A DNA stretch of 64,000 nucleotides. It comes from Deltaproteobacteria bacterium (GTDB lineage Bacteria > Myxococcota > UBA727 > VGSZ01). A program made the position numbers and the translations under genes. The stretch is taken from assembly GCA_016177705.1 (NCBI GenBank), contig JACOUT010000003.1, forward strand, positions 620,001 to 684,000, written 5' to 3'. This document shows positions 38,273 to 46,189 of the stretch, piece after piece (within the stretch, counting starts at the first letter, position 1; each line of letters starts with the position of its first letter). A model generated the notes under the pieces. The model saw only the letters and a program-made list of their open reading frames with translations, had not been told where the DNA came from and made no database searches.

Positions 38273-39448
38273 GTGCCGACGCTTCGCGCTCCTGCGATCG
38301 TCCTGCTGGCCACCGGCGCCTGGCTGTGGCTGCCAAACGACCAGGTTGCCACCGTCGACCGCCCGGCGCCTGACGAGGATGCGGCGGTACTCGGCACCAT
38401 GGCCACGGAGACGGGCGCCCTGCGGCGGCTCGAGTTGGTGGCGGCGTCGGGGCAGCCGGGGCGCCGCTGGGTGCGCGCGGTGCGCGACCTGGTCGAGAAC
38501 CGCTTCGACGTCGACGCGCTGCCGCCCGAGACGCCCATCACCGTGTGGCTGAGCGGCGAGGAGCTGGTGGCCTTCCGCCTGTTGCAGCCGCCCACCGGAC
38601 ACGAGCCCTGGGACGATGCCGGCGGGCCGCTGTTTGCGGCGCGCGTGGTGAAGGACGGCGCTGCCCGCTGGTACTTCGACGACGGCACCAGTCTCGATGG
38701 GCCGGTGTTGTCGCGGCCGGTGCGGTATCAAGCGGTGTCGTCGAAGCTCGGCGTGCGCGACCACCCCATTCGGCGCCGGCTCAAGTGGCATGCCGGTACC
38801 GACTACGCGGCGCCCATCGGCACGCCGGTGCACGCCATCGCCGATGGACGAGTGCTCAAAGCGGAGCGCAATTGGGTCGCGGGCAACTACGTCGTCATCC
38901 GCCACGACGACGGCAGCGAGTCCAAGTACCTGCACCTGCACGAGCGCGCGCCGCCGGGGCTCGAGGGCATGCGCGTGCGGCAGGGCGAGGTCATCGGCGT
39001 GGTCGGCAAGAGCGGCCGCGTCACCGGTCCCCACCTGCACTTCGAGCTGAAGGACCGCCTCGGGCGCCCGCTCGACCCCACCAGCGCGCGCTGGCCGGCG
39101 GGCGCGGTCGCCGGTGGCGAGGTGCGCCGCCTGTTGCGGGAGCACGAGCGCCTGCTGCAGACCTACCTGCAGGACGACGACCGCGATTGGCAGACGTTGG
39201 TCGCGCGCACCAGCGATGGCTGCCAGGGCGAGCCGGTGCGCAAGGAGACGGTGGCGGCGCCGCTGCCGCCCGCGGTGCCGCTGCGCACCGCCAGCCGCGC
39301 CTCCCGCCTGGTGCCGCCGCCGCGGCGCCGGCGCCTGGCCATCGCGCGCCTGGTGTTCGACGAGGCGGCCCGCGCCCGCCGCGACCCGCTCTTGCGCCGC
39401 GCGGTCGAGCTGGCCGCCGGGTTCTCCCACGGGCCGGCGTTCGGCTAA
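38273..39448 (+). CDS. M23 (LytM) family metallopeptidase
   Basis: A 391-residue peptidoglycan endopeptidase with an N-terminal signal or anchor. A beta domain precedes the catalytic LytM domain, where the zinc ligands are complete: His173 and Asp177 (HAGTD) and His256 in PHLHFE, with His254 as general base. A 110-residue Arg-rich C-terminal extension is unusual. It is the first of three adjacent genes with PilZ and REC-GGDEF genes, suggesting wall remodelling under c-di-GMP control. GTG 38273 is fixed by the -10 element. Confidence 0.92.
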   Translation: MPTLRAPAIVLLATGAWLWLPNDQVATVDRPAPDEDAAVLGTMATETGALRRLELVAASGQPGRRWVRAVRDLVENRFDVDALPPETPITVWLSGEELVAFRLLQPPTGHEPWDDAGGPLFAARVVKDGAARWYFDDGTSLDGPVLSRPVRYQAVSSKLGVRDHPIRRRLKWHAGTDYAAPIGTPVHAIADGRVLKAERNWVAGNYVVIRHDDGSESKYLHLHERAPPGLEGMRVRQGEVIGVVGKSGRVTGPHLHFELKDRLGRPLDPTSARWPAGAVAGGEVRRLLREHERLLQTYLQDDDRDWQTLVARTSDGCQGEPVRKETVAAPLPPAVPLRTASRASRLVPPPRRRRLAIARLVFDEAARARRDPLLRRAVELAAGFSHGPAFG

Positions 39449-39451
39449 CGT
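39446..39451 (+). promoter_or_regulatory. Leaderless-type -10 element (TAACGT)
   Basis: TAACGT ends 8 bases before GTG 39460 of the PilZ gene; it overlaps the end of the M23 gene. Confidence 0.4.
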
Positions 39452-39459
39452 CCCGCTTC

Positions 39460-39816
39460 GTGGCTACCACGCGGGCGTCGGACCGCCGCCAGTTCCCCAG
39501 GGTGCGCGCGCCGGTCACTTGCCGCGCCGCTGGCCCGCACGCGCGCATCGCCGCCGCGCAGCAGCCGCAGGACATCTCGCTTGGCGGCATGCGCATCTAC
39601 GCCTCGGAGGAGGTGCGCTGTGGCGCGCGCCTCGAGCTGGAGCTGTTCTTGGGCGAGGGCGGCAGCGTGCCCTGCACCGTCGAGGTGGTCTGGGTGGACA
39701 AGCTGCCGGCCGCGGCGCCGGCCCGCTTCGACGTCGGCCTGCGCATCCTGGCCATCAACGACACCGACCGTCAGCGGCTCGCCACCGCGCTCGACGAGGC
39801 TGAGGCCCTGCCATGA
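39460..39816 (+). CDS. PilZ domain c-di-GMP receptor
   Basis: A 118-residue single PilZ domain. The c-di-GMP binding residues are present as RRQFPRVR (RxxxR, residues about 9-16) and DISLGGMRI (D/NxSxxG). Its stop overlaps the start of the REC-GGDEF gene (ATGA), so receptor and cyclase are translationally coupled. Confidence 0.92.
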   Translation: MATTRASDRRQFPRVRAPVTCRAAGPHARIAAAQQPQDISLGGMRIYASEEVRCGARLELELFLGEGGSVPCTVEVVWVDKLPAAAPARFDVGLRILAINDTDRQRLATALDEAEALP

Positions 39817-41270
39817 GCGACTCCCGCTGGCGTCGCACCGCCAAGGACGGCGCGCGGCCAGAGGCGTTCGTGCGCCAGAAGAAGGACTCGTCGCTGCCGC
39901 GCACGGGGCGCGAGATCGGCACCAGCCTGATCGGCCGCGTGCTCATCCTCGACGAGGACAGCGGCGCCGCCTCCGAGCTAGCCGAGGCGCTGACGCGCGA
40001 CGGCCACGAGGTCGAGCTGCGCCAGCAGTTGTCGGACGTCGACGCCGCCGTGCGCATCGCGCCCGACGTGGTGGTGGTCGATCCGTGGAGCGGCGACGAG
40101 CCCGGCGAGCCGATCCTGGACGCGCTGCGACGCGTGCACGACCCCACAGGCGCCTCGCCCGAGGTGGTGGTGGTGACGGCGCTGCACGACGTGCACGCCG
40201 CGGTCGAGTGTCTGCACCGTGGCGCCTCCGACTACATCGTCAAGCCGACCACGCCCGGCCGCCTGCGCCTCGCCATCGCCCGCGCCTTCGAGCGCTTGCG
40301 CTTGCTCAAGGACAACGGCCGCCTGCGCCGCGACCTGGCGCTGTTCGCGGCCGCACAGCGCATCCTCGAGACGCTGGATTCCGGCAAGCTCGCCGGCTAC
40401 GGCCTGGAAGCGTTGTGCTCGTTCACCGGCGCCACCGGCGGTGCGTTGTTCGACGGTGGCGCCGCGCTCGCCGAGCAAGACCTGAGCGCCGTTGAGCTGC
40501 AACAGCTCGCCGCGCTCAAGCGACCGGAGGCGTTCACCGAGCGCATCGCGCTCGGCAACGACGGTGCCGGTCGCTTCAGCGAGGCGCTCGCGCTCGAGCT
40601 GGACGACGACCGACGCGCCGTGCTGGCGAGCGTGCACCCCTTCGACGCGGCCGCCGAAGAGACGGCGTTGTTCCTGGCGCGCCAGCTGCAAACGGCGTTT
40701 CGCAACACCGTGCGCTTCGCCGACGCCGAGCGCGAGGCGCGCCGCGACTCGCTCACCGGCCTGTGGAACGCCAAGGCCTTCCATGAGGCGACGCGCCAGT
40801 TGATCGAGCGCGCCGTCACGACGCCCGCGCCGTTCTCGGTGCTGTTCCTCGACCTCGACCACTTCAAGGCGGTCAACGATAGACACGGTCACGTCGCCGG
40901 CAGCCGTTTGCTCGTCGAGGTGGCGCAACTGCTCGAGCGCTGCGTGCGCGAAGGCGACCTGCTCGCTCGTTTCGGCGGCGACGAGTTCACGGTGCTCTTG
41001 CCCGAGATCGGCACGGACACCGCGAAGAGCGTCGCCGATCGCATCCGCGAGACCATCGCGCGCCACCGCTTCCGCGCGCCGAGCGGCGAAGCGCTGCCGG
41101 TGACGGTGTGCATCGGCGTCGCCACCTTCCCGGTGCACGCCGGTGACACCGATGGGATTCTCGACATGGCGGACCGCGCGATGTATCTGGGGAAGGGCTC
41201 GACCCGGAACTCGGTGCATGTCGCCATGACCCCTGCCTCGGATCCGCGCGCAACGCCCAAGCCGACATGA
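39813..41270 (+). CDS. Response-regulator diguanylate cyclase (REC-GAF-like-GGDEF)
   Basis: A 485-residue enzyme that makes c-di-GMP. A receiver occupies about 40-165 (VLILDED, VVVVDPWSGD as phospho-acceptor, YIVKP); a middle region (about 175-290) may be a GAF-like sensor; the cyclase domain has GGDEF at 388-392 and the inhibitory RxxD (REGD, 379-382) ahead of it, so product feedback should occur. The tail past 470 is flexible. Its stop overlaps the next gene start. Confidence 0.95.
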   Translation: MSDSRWRRTAKDGARPEAFVRQKKDSSLPRTGREIGTSLIGRVLILDEDSGAASELAEALTRDGHEVELRQQLSDVDAAVRIAPDVVVVDPWSGDEPGEPILDALRRVHDPTGASPEVVVVTALHDVHAAVECLHRGASDYIVKPTTPGRLRLAIARAFERLRLLKDNGRLRRDLALFAAAQRILETLDSGKLAGYGLEALCSFTGATGGALFDGGAALAEQDLSAVELQQLAALKRPEAFTERIALGNDGAGRFSEALALELDDDRRAVLASVHPFDAAAEETALFLARQLQTAFRNTVRFADAEREARRDSLTGLWNAKAFHEATRQLIERAVTTPAPFSVLFLDLDHFKAVNDRHGHVAGSRLLVEVAQLLERCVREGDLLARFGGDEFTVLLPEIGTDTAKSVADRIRETIARHRFRAPSGEALPVTVCIGVATFPVHAGDTDGILDMADRAMYLGKGSTRNSVHVAMTPASDPRATPKPT

Positions 41271-41932
41271 TCGCCCTCGCCCTCCTCCTGGCCACGCAGG
41301 CGGCACCCGCCGACACCGACGCGCCCCTCATCGAGGACGTCGCCGCCGCCGCCTCCAACCCCGATGCGGCGCCGGTCATCACCGTCATGATGTCGGACCG
41401 CGGCAGCGGTGTCGGCACGGCCCTGGTGCACTTTCGCCCGCCGGGCGGCGAGTGGCAGAAGGCCGACCTGAAGGGCGGTACCTCGGGGCTGTTCATCGCC
41501 CGCCTGCCGGACGGCGCGCAGCGCACCGGCTTCGAGTACTGGATCGAGGCGAGCGACATCGCGGGCAACGGCCCGACGCGCATCGCCTCACCCGACCGCC
41601 CCATCGTGGTCGAGAAGGCCACCGAGCCCACCATGGTGCGCGTCGAGCGCCAGCGCGCGGCGGCGGCGGCGGCGCCCGTGCACATTCACCCCGCCTGGCT
41701 GATGCTGTCGCTCGGCGTGGGCGTCGCGGCGGGCGCCGGTGCCGGCGCCTTCGGCCTCGACATCGGCAACGTGCAGAGCAGGATCGACCGCGAGCAGCCC
41801 ACCGGCGCGCGCGCGGCCGAGCTGGAGCAGGCGCGCACCATCGACGTCGCCGCCGCCGCCACGCTCGGCGTGGTCGCGGTCGCCGGGCTCGGCACCGGCG
41901 TGGTGCTGGTCGTGCTGTCGTCGCTCGAGTAG
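41267..41932 (+). CDS. Exported or membrane protein, unknown function
   Basis: A 221-residue protein with a short signal sequence, an immunoglobulin-like beta domain (ITVMMSDRGSGVGTALVHF ... GFEYWIEASDIAGNG) and two C-terminal hydrophobic stretches (about 145-165 and 195-217). ATG 41267 overlaps the cyclase stop, making it the fourth gene of the c-di-GMP cluster and a candidate effector. Confidence 0.7.
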   Translation: MIALALLLATQAAPADTDAPLIEDVAAAASNPDAAPVITVMMSDRGSGVGTALVHFRPPGGEWQKADLKGGTSGLFIARLPDGAQRTGFEYWIEASDIAGNGPTRIASPDRPIVVEKATEPTMVRVERQRAAAAAAPVHIHPAWLMLSLGVGVAAGAGAGAFGLDIGNVQSRIDREQPTGARAAELEQARTIDVAAAATLGVVAVAGLGTGVVLVVLSSLE

Positions 41933-41942
41933 CCGTTCGTCG

Positions 41943-43025
41943 TCACAGCTCGACGCGCACACCGATGGCCGCGGTCTGGCGGGAGAAGCGCGCGCCCTCC
42001 GACGCCAGCTCGTTGCCGAACAGCGCGCCGCGCGCCTCGAGCGAGATACCGCCGAGCACCGGCTTGGACAGCGTCAGCTCGAGCATGTTCTGCGTCTCGT
42101 CCTCGTCACCCAGGAAGTAGGCCTGGCCGAGCGACACGCCGTCGTCGTAGCTGGTGAGCTGCGCCGAGCCCACCGCACCCACGGTGAGCGAGCCGGGCAA
42201 TCGGAAGCCGACCAGCGCCTGCACGCGGTGACGCAGCCAGCTCTCGCCGCGCGCGTTCGAGTCGTTGCGCACCAACGCGTAGCCGGCCGACAGGAACAGC
42301 CGCCGCGCCGAGGTGACGTGCAGCGACAAGGTGCTGGCGCCGTCGGTGCGGCGCGGCCGGCTGTCCGGGTTGTCGAGGTCGCGCGCGGCGAACGGAAAGC
42401 CCCGGCCGGCGACATCGACCACCACGTCGAGCCGCTCGCCGTCGCCGAGCGGCGCGCGCGCGCCGAGCACCAGGCCGCCACCGGCAAAGGAGAAGCGCGC
42501 GTCGTCGAGCGCCTCGAACGCTTGTCCTTCGAGCCCGATGCGCCAGGCCACACCGAACAGCGCCCGCTCGAGCGTCGCGTCGCCGCGCGCGATGGCATAG
42601 GTGCGGCGGCCCGAGCGCTGCGCGCGCGCCTTGCCGAACGCCGACAGCGACAGCACCAGCTCGGCCGGCAGGCGCGCCGTCACCAGCGACGCGCGCGACT
42701 GCGCCACTACCAGGCGCTCCTGCTCCTCCTCGACGAACAGCTTGACGCCCGCGGCGCTCTCGGCGGACAGGCGCAGCCCGGGCGCGCTGTACGCGACGTC
42801 GAGCGCGGCGTCGGCGCGCGCCAGGGCATCGAAGCTGGGGCGCTCGACGTCGTCACCAGGCGGCCGCAGCTTGCCGGGGTCGGCGTCGCCGCCGAGCACG
42901 CCGACGGGCACCCGGTTGGCGTTGGTGTCCACCTCGAGCCAGGTGGTGATGGCCGGCTCGACCACCAACCCCTCGCCCTGCGACGCCAAGGCCGCGGCCA
43001 ACGCCAGGAGCGCGGGCGAGGCCAC
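41943..43025 (-). CDS. Outer-membrane beta-barrel-like protein
   Basis: A 360-residue protein with a signal peptide, then about fourteen to sixteen amphipathic strands rich in alternating hydrophobic residues and Arg/Asp turns. The final residue pattern (AAIGVRVEL) ends in a hydrophobic residue preceded by alternating strands, as in barrel C-termini. Family not identified. GTG 43025 begins it, 9 bp after the J-like gene, so the two are an operon. Confidence 0.7.
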   Translation of the reverse strand: MASPALLALAAALASQGEGLVVEPAITTWLEVDTNANRVPVGVLGGDADPGKLRPPGDDVERPSFDALARADAALDVAYSAPGLRLSAESAAGVKLFVEEEQERLVVAQSRASLVTARLPAELVLSLSAFGKARAQRSGRRTYAIARGDATLERALFGVAWRIGLEGQAFEALDDARFSFAGGGLVLGARAPLGDGERLDVVVDVAGRGFPFAARDLDNPDSRPRRTDGASTLSLHVTSARRLFLSAGYALVRNDSNARGESWLRHRVQALVGFRLPGSLTVGAVGSAQLTSYDDGVSLGQAYFLGDEDETQNMLELTLSKPVLGGISLEARGALFGNELASEGARFSRQTAAIGVRVEL

Positions 43026-43034
43026 GGCGGGCCT

Positions 43035-43433
43035 TCAGCTCCCGCCCGGCTCGGTGGCCGTGGGCTCGGGCGGCAGCGGCAGCAGGTGCTCTTCGAGCAG
43101 CTCGAGCGCGTCGGTCAGCGCCTCGAGCACCACGCGCGCCGCGTGTGCCTCGTCGCTGTTGGTGGCCAGGGTCTTTGGGTGGTAGCGGCGGGCCAGCCGG
43201 GCGTGCTGAGCGCGCACTTCGTCGAGCGTGGCGCCGGCGCTGAGCTCGAGCACGCGCAGCGCGCCATCGACGTCGACCACGGCCGGCTTGCGCAGCGGCG
43301 CGCCGCCCCCACCGGGAAGCGGGGCCTGCCGCTCCGGCGCGCCGTGCTCGTCGGTGCGGGCGGCGCCGAAGCGCGGTCGCCGCGCGTTCCACTCGGCGCG
43401 CACCACCTTGCCCACGCGATCGAACACGCTCAT
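43035..43433 (-). CDS. DnaJ-like protein with degenerate HPD motif
   Basis: A 132-residue protein. Residues about 55-122 fit a J domain (A-L-R-V-L-E-L-x-x-G-A-T-L-D-E-V-R, then RRYHPKTL and a C-terminal helix), but HPD is HPK, which normally abolishes DnaK stimulation. The first 50 residues are Arg/Pro/Gly-rich. A TAGAAC hexamer lies 6 bases before ATG 43433 on the minus strand. It is divergent from the gene at 43522, with an 88-bp gap. Confidence 0.72.
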   Translation of the reverse strand: MSVFDRVGKVVRAEWNARRPRFGAARTDEHGAPERQAPLPGGGGAPLRKPAVVDVDGALRVLELSAGATLDEVRAQHARLARRYHPKTLATNSDEAHAARVVLEALTDALELLEEHLLPLPPEPTATEPGGS

Positions 43434-43439
43434 GGATCC

Positions 43440-43445
43440 GTTCTA
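43440..43445 (-). promoter_or_regulatory. Leaderless-type -10 element (TAGAAC) of the J-like gene
   Basis: On the minus strand TAGAAC ends 6 bases before ATG 43433. Confidence 0.4.
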
Positions 43446-43485
43446 CCCCCGCCGGCGCAAGAGTCGTCGAGGAATTGTCCAGGAA

Positions 43486-43515
43486 TTGGAGAAGGCGCCG
43501 ACACGCCGTTACCGT
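43486..43515 (+). promoter_or_regulatory. Leaderless promoter of the gene at 43522
   Basis: TTGGAG (43486-43491), an 18-bp spacer and TACCGT (43510-43515) lie 6 bases before GTG 43522. It argues against ATG 43432, which would overlap the divergent start. Confidence 0.55.
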
Positions 43516-43521
43516 GATCTC

Positions 43522-44088
43522 GTGGCCAGGCCGGCGCGCGACGAAGGCACGGGAACAACCGCAGGGCGGATCGCGGCGCGCCGCTCTCGCTCCGGCCAAC
43601 GCAGCGTGCCGCGCGGCGGCCAGGGCGCGGGCCAGGGAACCAGCCAGGGAAGCAGGCAGCGCAGCGACGAGCGCGCGCGCCGCACACCCCCGCGCGGCCC
43701 GCGCGGGGGATCCGGCAGCGGCGCGCGACGCGCGATCAAGCTGGCGTTCCTGATCACATGCTTCCTCGTGGTCGGCTTCTTCGTGGTGCTGGTGGTCGAC
43801 GTCGGCGCCTCGCTGGCGGGCCGCCTCGACTTCGGCGGCTCGTCGGTGGCCGAGCTGGTCGGCAAGGTGATCGACCGCGTGCTCGACCGCGACGTGCCGC
43901 GGGCGCGCGAGCCTGAGCGCACCCGCCCTGCGCAGCAGCGTGGGAGCGTCGCGGCGTCGCCGCGCACGCCGCGCGCGCCCGAGCCGGCGATCCGGCCGGA
44001 GGAGGACGCCCGCCACGTCGAGGCCCGCCCCGATCCGCAAGTCGAGCACGCCAAGCAGCGCCTCGACGAGATCCTGCGCCGCCTGTAG
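43522..44088 (+). CDS. Single-pass membrane protein with a basic disordered N-terminus
   Basis: About 188 residues. Residues 1-70 are Arg/Gly/Ser-rich and disordered; a single membrane helix follows (about 71-95, KLAFLITCFLVVGFFVVLVV); the rest is Arg/Pro/Glu-rich with a terminal amphipathic helix. No family recognised. The start GTG 43522 is chosen from its promoter. It lies 10 bp before the YIP1-like gene and is probably cotranscribed. Confidence 0.65.
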   Translation: MARPARDEGTGTTAGRIAARRSRSGQRSVPRGGQGAGQGTSQGSRQRSDERARRTPPRGPRGGSGSGARRAIKLAFLITCFLVVGFFVVLVVDVGASLAGRLDFGGSSVAELVGKVIDRVLDRDVPRAREPERTRPAQQRGSVAASPRTPRAPEPAIRPEEDARHVEARPDPQVEHAKQRLDEILRRL

Positions 44089-44097
44089 ATCGGCGGC

Positions 44098-44898
44098 ATG
44101 AGCGACGCCGCCCCGCCCGCAGCCGAGCAGCAGACCAGCGCGACCCAGGGGACGGCCGCCGCACCCGTGCTCGGCGCCGTCGACGACCCGATGCGGCAGG
44201 GCCCGCGGCCACGCGCGTTGGTGCTGCTCGAGCCGCGTCGCGCCTTCCTCTCGGTGCGCGCCAAACCGATGGCCGCGCTGGCACTCGGCGTCATGCTGGC
44301 GCTGTCGTTGGCGCCGCCGCTCGCCTTCGTGTCGCAGGTCGACACCACCAAGCTGCTCGAGCGCGAGCTGAAGAAGTCGGGCAAGCTCGAGCAGATCCCG
44401 CCCGAGCAACTCGAGCAGATGCGCAGCGTCGGCGGCACGGTGATGAAGGTGGCGCTGCCACTCGGCGCGGTCGGCAAGCGCGCCCTGTGGATCTTCGTCG
44501 TCACCGGGCTCGCCTTCCTGCTCATGCGCGGCGCGCGCCCCGAGCTGCGCTTCTCGACCACGCTCGGCGCGGTCGCGCTCGGCTGCGCGCCAACGGCGCT
44601 GCACGACGTCGCCACCGCGCTCACCTTCCTGGTGAAGGACCCGATGACGCTCGCCGACGCGCAGAACGCCGTGCTGTCGAACCCCGCCGCGTGGTTCGCG
44701 CTCGACACCGCGCGCAGCGTCGCGGGCGCGCTGTTGCACGGGCTCGACTTCTTCACCTTGTGGAGCTGCGGCCTGATCGCCGTCGGCGTCAACGTGGTGG
44801 CGGGCGCGAAGAGCGTCATCCCCTGGGCCGTCACCTTCGGGCTGCACTTCACCTTCGTCGGGCTGTCGGCGATCGGCCCGGCGTTCCAGGGCGGCTGA
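44098..44898 (+). CDS. YIP1 family membrane protein
   Basis: A 266-residue protein with a disordered N-terminus and five to six hydrophobic segments after residue 55. The order of helices and the short loops fit the bacterial YIP1 domain family (inner membrane, function unclear). It overlaps no other gene, and the convergent caspase-like gene begins 22 bp after its stop. Confidence 0.72.
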   Translation: MSDAAPPAAEQQTSATQGTAAAPVLGAVDDPMRQGPRPRALVLLEPRRAFLSVRAKPMAALALGVMLALSLAPPLAFVSQVDTTKLLERELKKSGKLEQIPPEQLEQMRSVGGTVMKVALPLGAVGKRALWIFVVTGLAFLLMRGARPELRFSTTLGAVALGCAPTALHDVATALTFLVKDPMTLADAQNAVLSNPAAWFALDTARSVAGALLHGLDFFTLWSCGLIAVGVNVVAGAKSVIPWAVTFGLHFTFVGLSAIGPAFQGG

Positions 44899-44919
44899 GC
44901 CTCGCAGGCCAACGAGCGA

Positions 44920-45534
44920 TCAGAAGCCGTCGGGGATGCGCCCGTGCAGGCAGCTAATGGTGTTCGGCTCGAGCGGGCCGGACATGCGCGCCTGCCTCGG
45001 CTCCGGTACGTCGACGGGCAGCCCCTCGGCCACGGACCAGCCCGGCGTCTGGCCAGGCGCAAGGCAGTGCAGGCCGCTCTGCCACGGGCCGATCACGTAG
45101 GTGTAGCCGGCGACGCGGCAGCCAAGGAAGCGCGTCCACGCCGATGCGAAGCGGTGACCCGCCTCGCGGCCGAAGGTCTCGCAGCTACGAAACCACACGA
45201 GCGCCGCCGGCCCCGTCAGCCGCTCACGCAGCGCCTTCAGGTCGCCGTGGCGCGAGTGGCTGCGGTCCTTCACCGCGTCGGCGTCGAGGCGATCGCGGCC
45301 GATCAGCACGCGGCCCCAGGTGCCGTGGCCCCAGAACTGGATCTCGTCGACCTTCTTGGTCGGCTCGACCGAGCAGAGCCAGGCGAGCGCGTCCTCCCAG
45401 GAGGTGGCGCCGTAGCTCGCGTCGATGCGTCCGAGGCCACGATAGAGCGCGCCGCCCACGATCCACGACGAGGTCAGGCCCGGCTGCACCCAGGGCCGTC
45501 CCAGCCAGGTGGCGTCGTAGACCAAGAGCCGCAT
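44920..45534 (-). CDS. Small caspase-like (clan CD) hydrolase candidate
   Basis: A 204-residue protein. A strand ending IQFWGHGTWG carries His70, and ALVWFRSCETFG carries Cys118, in the order and spacing of a His-Cys dyad as in DUF4347/caspase-fold proteins. The surrounding pattern (DGR-like helix after H, a G-x-x-x-Y-x-Y segment after C) also fits. No prodomain or regulatory domain is present and no signal peptide. Protease activity is unproven and the substrate unknown. ATG 45534 has an excellent promoter 6 bases upstream. Confidence 0.6.
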   Translation of the reverse strand: MRLLVYDATWLGRPWVQPGLTSSWIVGGALYRGLGRIDASYGATSWEDALAWLCSVEPTKKVDEIQFWGHGTWGRVLIGRDRLDADAVKDRSHSRHGDLKALRERLTGPAALVWFRSCETFGREAGHRFASAWTRFLGCRVAGYTYVIGPWQSGLHCLAPGQTPGWSVAEGLPVDVPEPRQARMSGPLEPNTISCLHGRIPDGF

Positions 45535-45540
45535 GGTCTC

Positions 45541-45568
45541 ACGGTACGACCGCGCGTCACGTCGTCAA
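45541..45568 (-). promoter_or_regulatory. Near-consensus leaderless promoter of the caspase-like gene
   Basis: On the minus strand TTGACG (45568-45563), a 16-bp spacer and TACCGT (45546-45541) lie 6 bases before ATG 45534. Confidence 0.65.
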
Positions 45569-45594
45569 GGCGGCGCCAGGCGCCGTGACTGCCG

Positions 45595-45729
45595 TCAGCG
45601 CTGGCAGCCGGTCTGCGCACAGGTCTCGATCTGCTGCAGCTTGTCCTCGATGCGCTCCTTGAACACGGGCGAGGTGAAGTTCGAGAAGAAGGAGCTGAAC
45701 AGGGTGGTGATGAGGACGAGGGCGAACAT
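45595..45729 (-). CDS. Small protein, 44 residues, hydrophobic N-terminus
   Basis: A short open frame with a perfect AGGAGG 4 bases before ATG 45729. The product starts with a hydrophobic stretch (about 15 residues) and has a charged amphipathic helix (FKERIEDKLQQIE) with two Cys (C-AQTG-C) near the end. A GTGACT-TACCGT pair upstream on the same strand could be its promoter. The ribosome site is the best in the area, so it is a real candidate despite the size. Confidence 0.6.
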   Translation of the reverse strand: MFALVLITTLFSSFFSNFTSPVFKERIEDKLQQIETCAQTGCQR

Positions 45730-45969
45730 CGGGCCTCCTGCGCGCCGCGCGCCGGGTGACGCCGGGCGGCGTTCGCCACGGTACGCGACCGCGGCGGGTG
45801 GGAGTCACGCCGCCCTCGACGTCGAGACAGGCCGACAGCGGGGTCTTGGGTGGGCGGGCCGGCGCCGCGAAGCCCAGCCGGGAGCACCTGTGCGCACACG
45901 GGCGCGGCGTCAGATCGCGGCCCGCGCGCCTTGCAAACGGCGCGTGCTCTGCTACCTAGGACGTGCCGC

Positions 45970-46046
<77 letters not shown>

Positions 46047-46057
46047 AACACCGCGGA

Positions 46058-46091
46058 CGAAGGGCTCGCCCAGGCGAGCCCTTCGCTTTTC
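46058..46091 (+). terminator. Rho-independent terminator after tRNA-Ile
   Basis: CGAAGGGCTCGCC and its inverted copy around a short loop, followed by CTTTTC. It starts 12 bp after the tRNA. Confidence 0.75.
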
Positions 46092-46152
46092 TCACGGTCC
46101 TCTCGTCGTCGTGGTGGCCGCCGGGGGCAGGGTGGCGCCGGCGGTCGGAAAG

Positions 46153-46182
46153 TTGGCACCGCCGGCGCCACAGACCTACGCT
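46153..46182 (+). promoter_or_regulatory. Leaderless promoter of the ftsEX-envC operon
   Basis: TTGGCA (46153-46158), an 18-bp spacer and TACGCT (46177-46182) lie 7 bases before ATG 46190. Confidence 0.6.
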
Positions 46183-46189
46183 CGCCGAC

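Noticed and set aside
43431..43434. CATG shared by two divergent start codons
   Set aside because: The plus-strand ATG 43432 would overlap the minus start. A proper promoter 6 bases before GTG 43522 gives a better start and leaves 88 bp for both promoters.
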